In this document: piece after piece, positions 6,085 to 6,494 of the stretch | Position numbering within the stretch: position 1 is the first letter of the stretch | How the letters are laid out: the number at the start of each line of letters is the position of its first letter | NCBI GenBank assembly: GCA_045538895.1 | Contig: JAZQEH010000058.1 | Span: forward strand, 1-6,494 | Length of the DNA: 6,494 bases | Source of the DNA: UMGS902 sp045538895 | Lineage (GTDB): Bacteria > Bacillota > Clostridia > Oscillospirales > CAG-272 | Direction of reading: 5' to 3' | Translations under genes and position numbers: made by a program | The notes under the pieces: model-generated | What the model was told of the DNA's origin: nothing | Database searches by the model: none | What the model saw: only the letters and a program-made list of their open reading frames with translations

Positions 6085-6104
6085 TTAACTTTTTTTCAAG
6101 TTAA
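6085..6104. promoter_or_regulatory. Inverted repeat overlapping the candidate promoter start
   Basis: TTAACTT (6085-6091) and AAGTTAA (6098-6104) are perfect 7-bp arms with a 6-bp spacer. It abuts the TATAAT at 6104-6109 and covers the predicted transcription start near 6097, an ideal position for a repressor. It differs in sequence from the 6041-6057 palindrome, so two regulators or one relaxed site are both possible. Confidence 0.45.
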
Positions 6105-6133
6105 TTATAGTAAATATTTAATTTATTGTACAA
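6104..6133 (-). promoter_or_regulatory. Candidate sigma-A promoter of the GH127-GH43 operon
   Basis: On the minus strand a perfect -10 TATAAT (6109 to 6104) is preceded by an 18-bp spacer and TTGTAC (6133 to 6128), a weak -35 that keeps TTG. The predicted start is near 6097, giving a leader of about 80 nt. A second perfect TATAAT at 6071-6066 lacks a well-placed -35 (the nearest TTGAAA is 22 bp away), so it is the weaker alternative. A weak -35 suits an operon that needs activation or is tightly controlled. Confidence 0.5.
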
Positions 6134-6168
6134 TTGGTTTCATAATGTGAAAAACTTCGGTGAGTTTT

Positions 6169-6241
6169 TGCATACCATAGCCGTTTATATCTCTGCTTTA
6201 TAAAAGTTTTTCTCTCTGTATTAGATAAGTATTGGTATGCA
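6169..6241. repeat. Spaced 9-bp inverted repeat TGCATACCA
   Basis: TGCATACCA (6169-6177) and its complement TGGTATGCA (6233-6241) are separated by 55 bp. They could be paired operator half-sites, or the ends of a tiny relic element of 73 bp, but no target-site duplication flanks them. The interval is AT-rich and has no open frame. It sits about 36 bp upstream of the candidate -35 box. Confidence 0.4.
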
Positions 6242-6268
6242 TAAATCACCTTTTTATTCATTTTAGGT

Positions 6269-6306
6269 GAATAAAAAGGAGCAAGATATATTTCAACCTT
6301 GCTCCT
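6269..6306 (-). terminator. Intrinsic terminator of the right-edge gene
   Basis: On the minus strand AGGAGCAAG (6306 to 6298) pairs with CTTGCTCCT (6285 to 6277) around a 12-base loop, and the stem runs into TTTTTATTC. It is 43 bp past the TAA of the partial gene at 6349, so it isolates that gene from the GH127-GH43 operon. It overlaps a second stem, CCTTTTTATTCA (6249-6260) with TGAATAAAAAGG (6268-6279). The two share bases and are mutually exclusive. Confidence 0.8.
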
Positions 6307-6328
6307 ATGGGATATATACTATTCAATT

Positions 6329-6348
6329 CAACAAATTGGAATTTGTTG
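6329..6348. repeat. 20-bp palindrome at the stop codon
   Basis: CAACAAATT (6329-6337) and AATTTGTTG (6340-6348) are perfect arms around GG. It abuts the TAA stop at 6349-6351 of the partial gene. The centre is too short for an RNA hairpin without opening a pair, and no T-tract follows, so a DNA-binding site or an mRNA 3'-end stabiliser is more likely than a terminator. Confidence 0.45.
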
Positions 6349-6494
6349 TTATAAATCAATAGTGATTTCGTACTTGTCTTCAATGAGTATATAGTTCACA
6401 TTATGCCTCTGTGCGAGGTCTAGCATTTCTGCATTATCTGCCAATACACTCTCCAGGGTACACCATTCATCATCCAAACGATTTTCAATAACGT
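6349..6494 (-). CDS. C-terminal end of an unidentified protein (partial)
   Basis: The last 47 codons of a minus-strand gene that runs off the right edge; TAA stop at 6349-6351. The tail contains DDEWCTLESVLADNAEML, then DLAQRHNVNYILIEDKYEI, and ends TIDL. It reads as a soluble alpha helix followed by a beta strand (NYILIE) and a short polar end, as in the last part of an alpha/beta domain. I do not recognise the family with confidence. A small P-loop kinase-like protein is possible but not shown, because any Walker motif would be outside the window. Good codon structure and the terminator right after it support a real gene. The terminator suggests that it is not part of the arabinoside operon. 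Confidence 0.8.
   Translation of the reverse strand, partial: VIENRLDDEWCTLESVLADNAEMLDLAQRHNVNYILIEDKYEITIDL

Larger units (their letters stand above)
6017..6348. other. AT-rich regulatory intergenic region
   Basis: This stretch of 332 bp holds no credible gene. From the operon side outward it contains the RBS, a TGTTTAA inverted repeat, a TTAACTT inverted repeat touching a TATAAT box, a candidate -35 box, a small AAAAACT hairpin (6150-6156 with 6163-6169), a widely spaced inverted repeat (6169-6241), two overlapping hairpins (6249-6279 and 6277-6306), and a 20-bp palindrome touching the stop codon of the next gene. I saw no catabolite-responsive (cre) site matching TGWNANCGNTNWCA. Confidence 0.75.

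Noticed and set aside
6022..6133. Riboswitch or T-box in the GH127 leader
   Set aside because: The predicted leader is only about 80 nt, very AT-rich, with no conserved aptamer core, T-box sequence or attenuator before the RBS.

Overview
The window suggests a low-to-moderate-GC Firmicute, most likely a fibre-degrading gut or rumen member of the Clostridia. The reasons are strong GGAGG-type ribosome binding sites, an AT-rich intergenic region, a C-terminal paired 'copper amine oxidase N-terminal' stalk domain of the kind common on clostridial surface proteins, and plant-polysaccharide glycosidases. This is inference; nothing in the window fixes a species.

Layout. Positions 1-413 are a mosaic of palindromic, partly tandem repeats with no convincing gene. 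A 119-bp sequence occurs twice, exactly, at a 294-bp offset. Three copies of what looks like the 3' end of a tRNA-Pro gene (T-loop/T-stem, acceptor strand and, in two copies, the encoded CCA) are each followed by an intrinsic-terminator-like hairpin. The last hairpin (425-460) also lies just beyond the 3' end of the main operon.

Positions 464-6016 hold two genes on the minus strand, 30 bp apart, read as one operon. The promoter-proximal gene (4214-6016) encodes a 600-aa cytoplasmic GH127 (DUF1680) beta-L-arabinofuranosidase with all the expected zinc/cysteine active-site residues. The distal gene (464-4183) encodes a 1239-aa secreted modular protein: signal peptide, three tandem jelly-roll repeats of about 190 aa, a fourth jelly-roll-like domain, a GH43 five-bladed beta-propeller and a C-terminal stalk domain. 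Together they suggest a two-compartment route: extracellular trimming of arabinose- or xylose-decorated plant material, and intracellular hydrolysis of beta-L-arabinofuranosides. No transporter or regulator gene lies inside the window.

Positions 6017-6348 are intergenic. They hold a candidate minus-strand promoter (perfect TATAAT at 6104-6109), two inverted repeats placed like operators between the promoter and the start codon, a long-spaced inverted repeat, and an intrinsic terminator for the next gene. That gene, at 6349-6494, is only the last 47 codons of a minus-strand CDS that I cannot identify.

The most unusual items are the tRNA-3'-end repeat mosaic with its three-way-junction fold; a relic of the signal peptide embedded inside the GH43 protein before its third repeat, which records how the repeats arose; and two apparent substitutions at conserved GH43 active-site positions.
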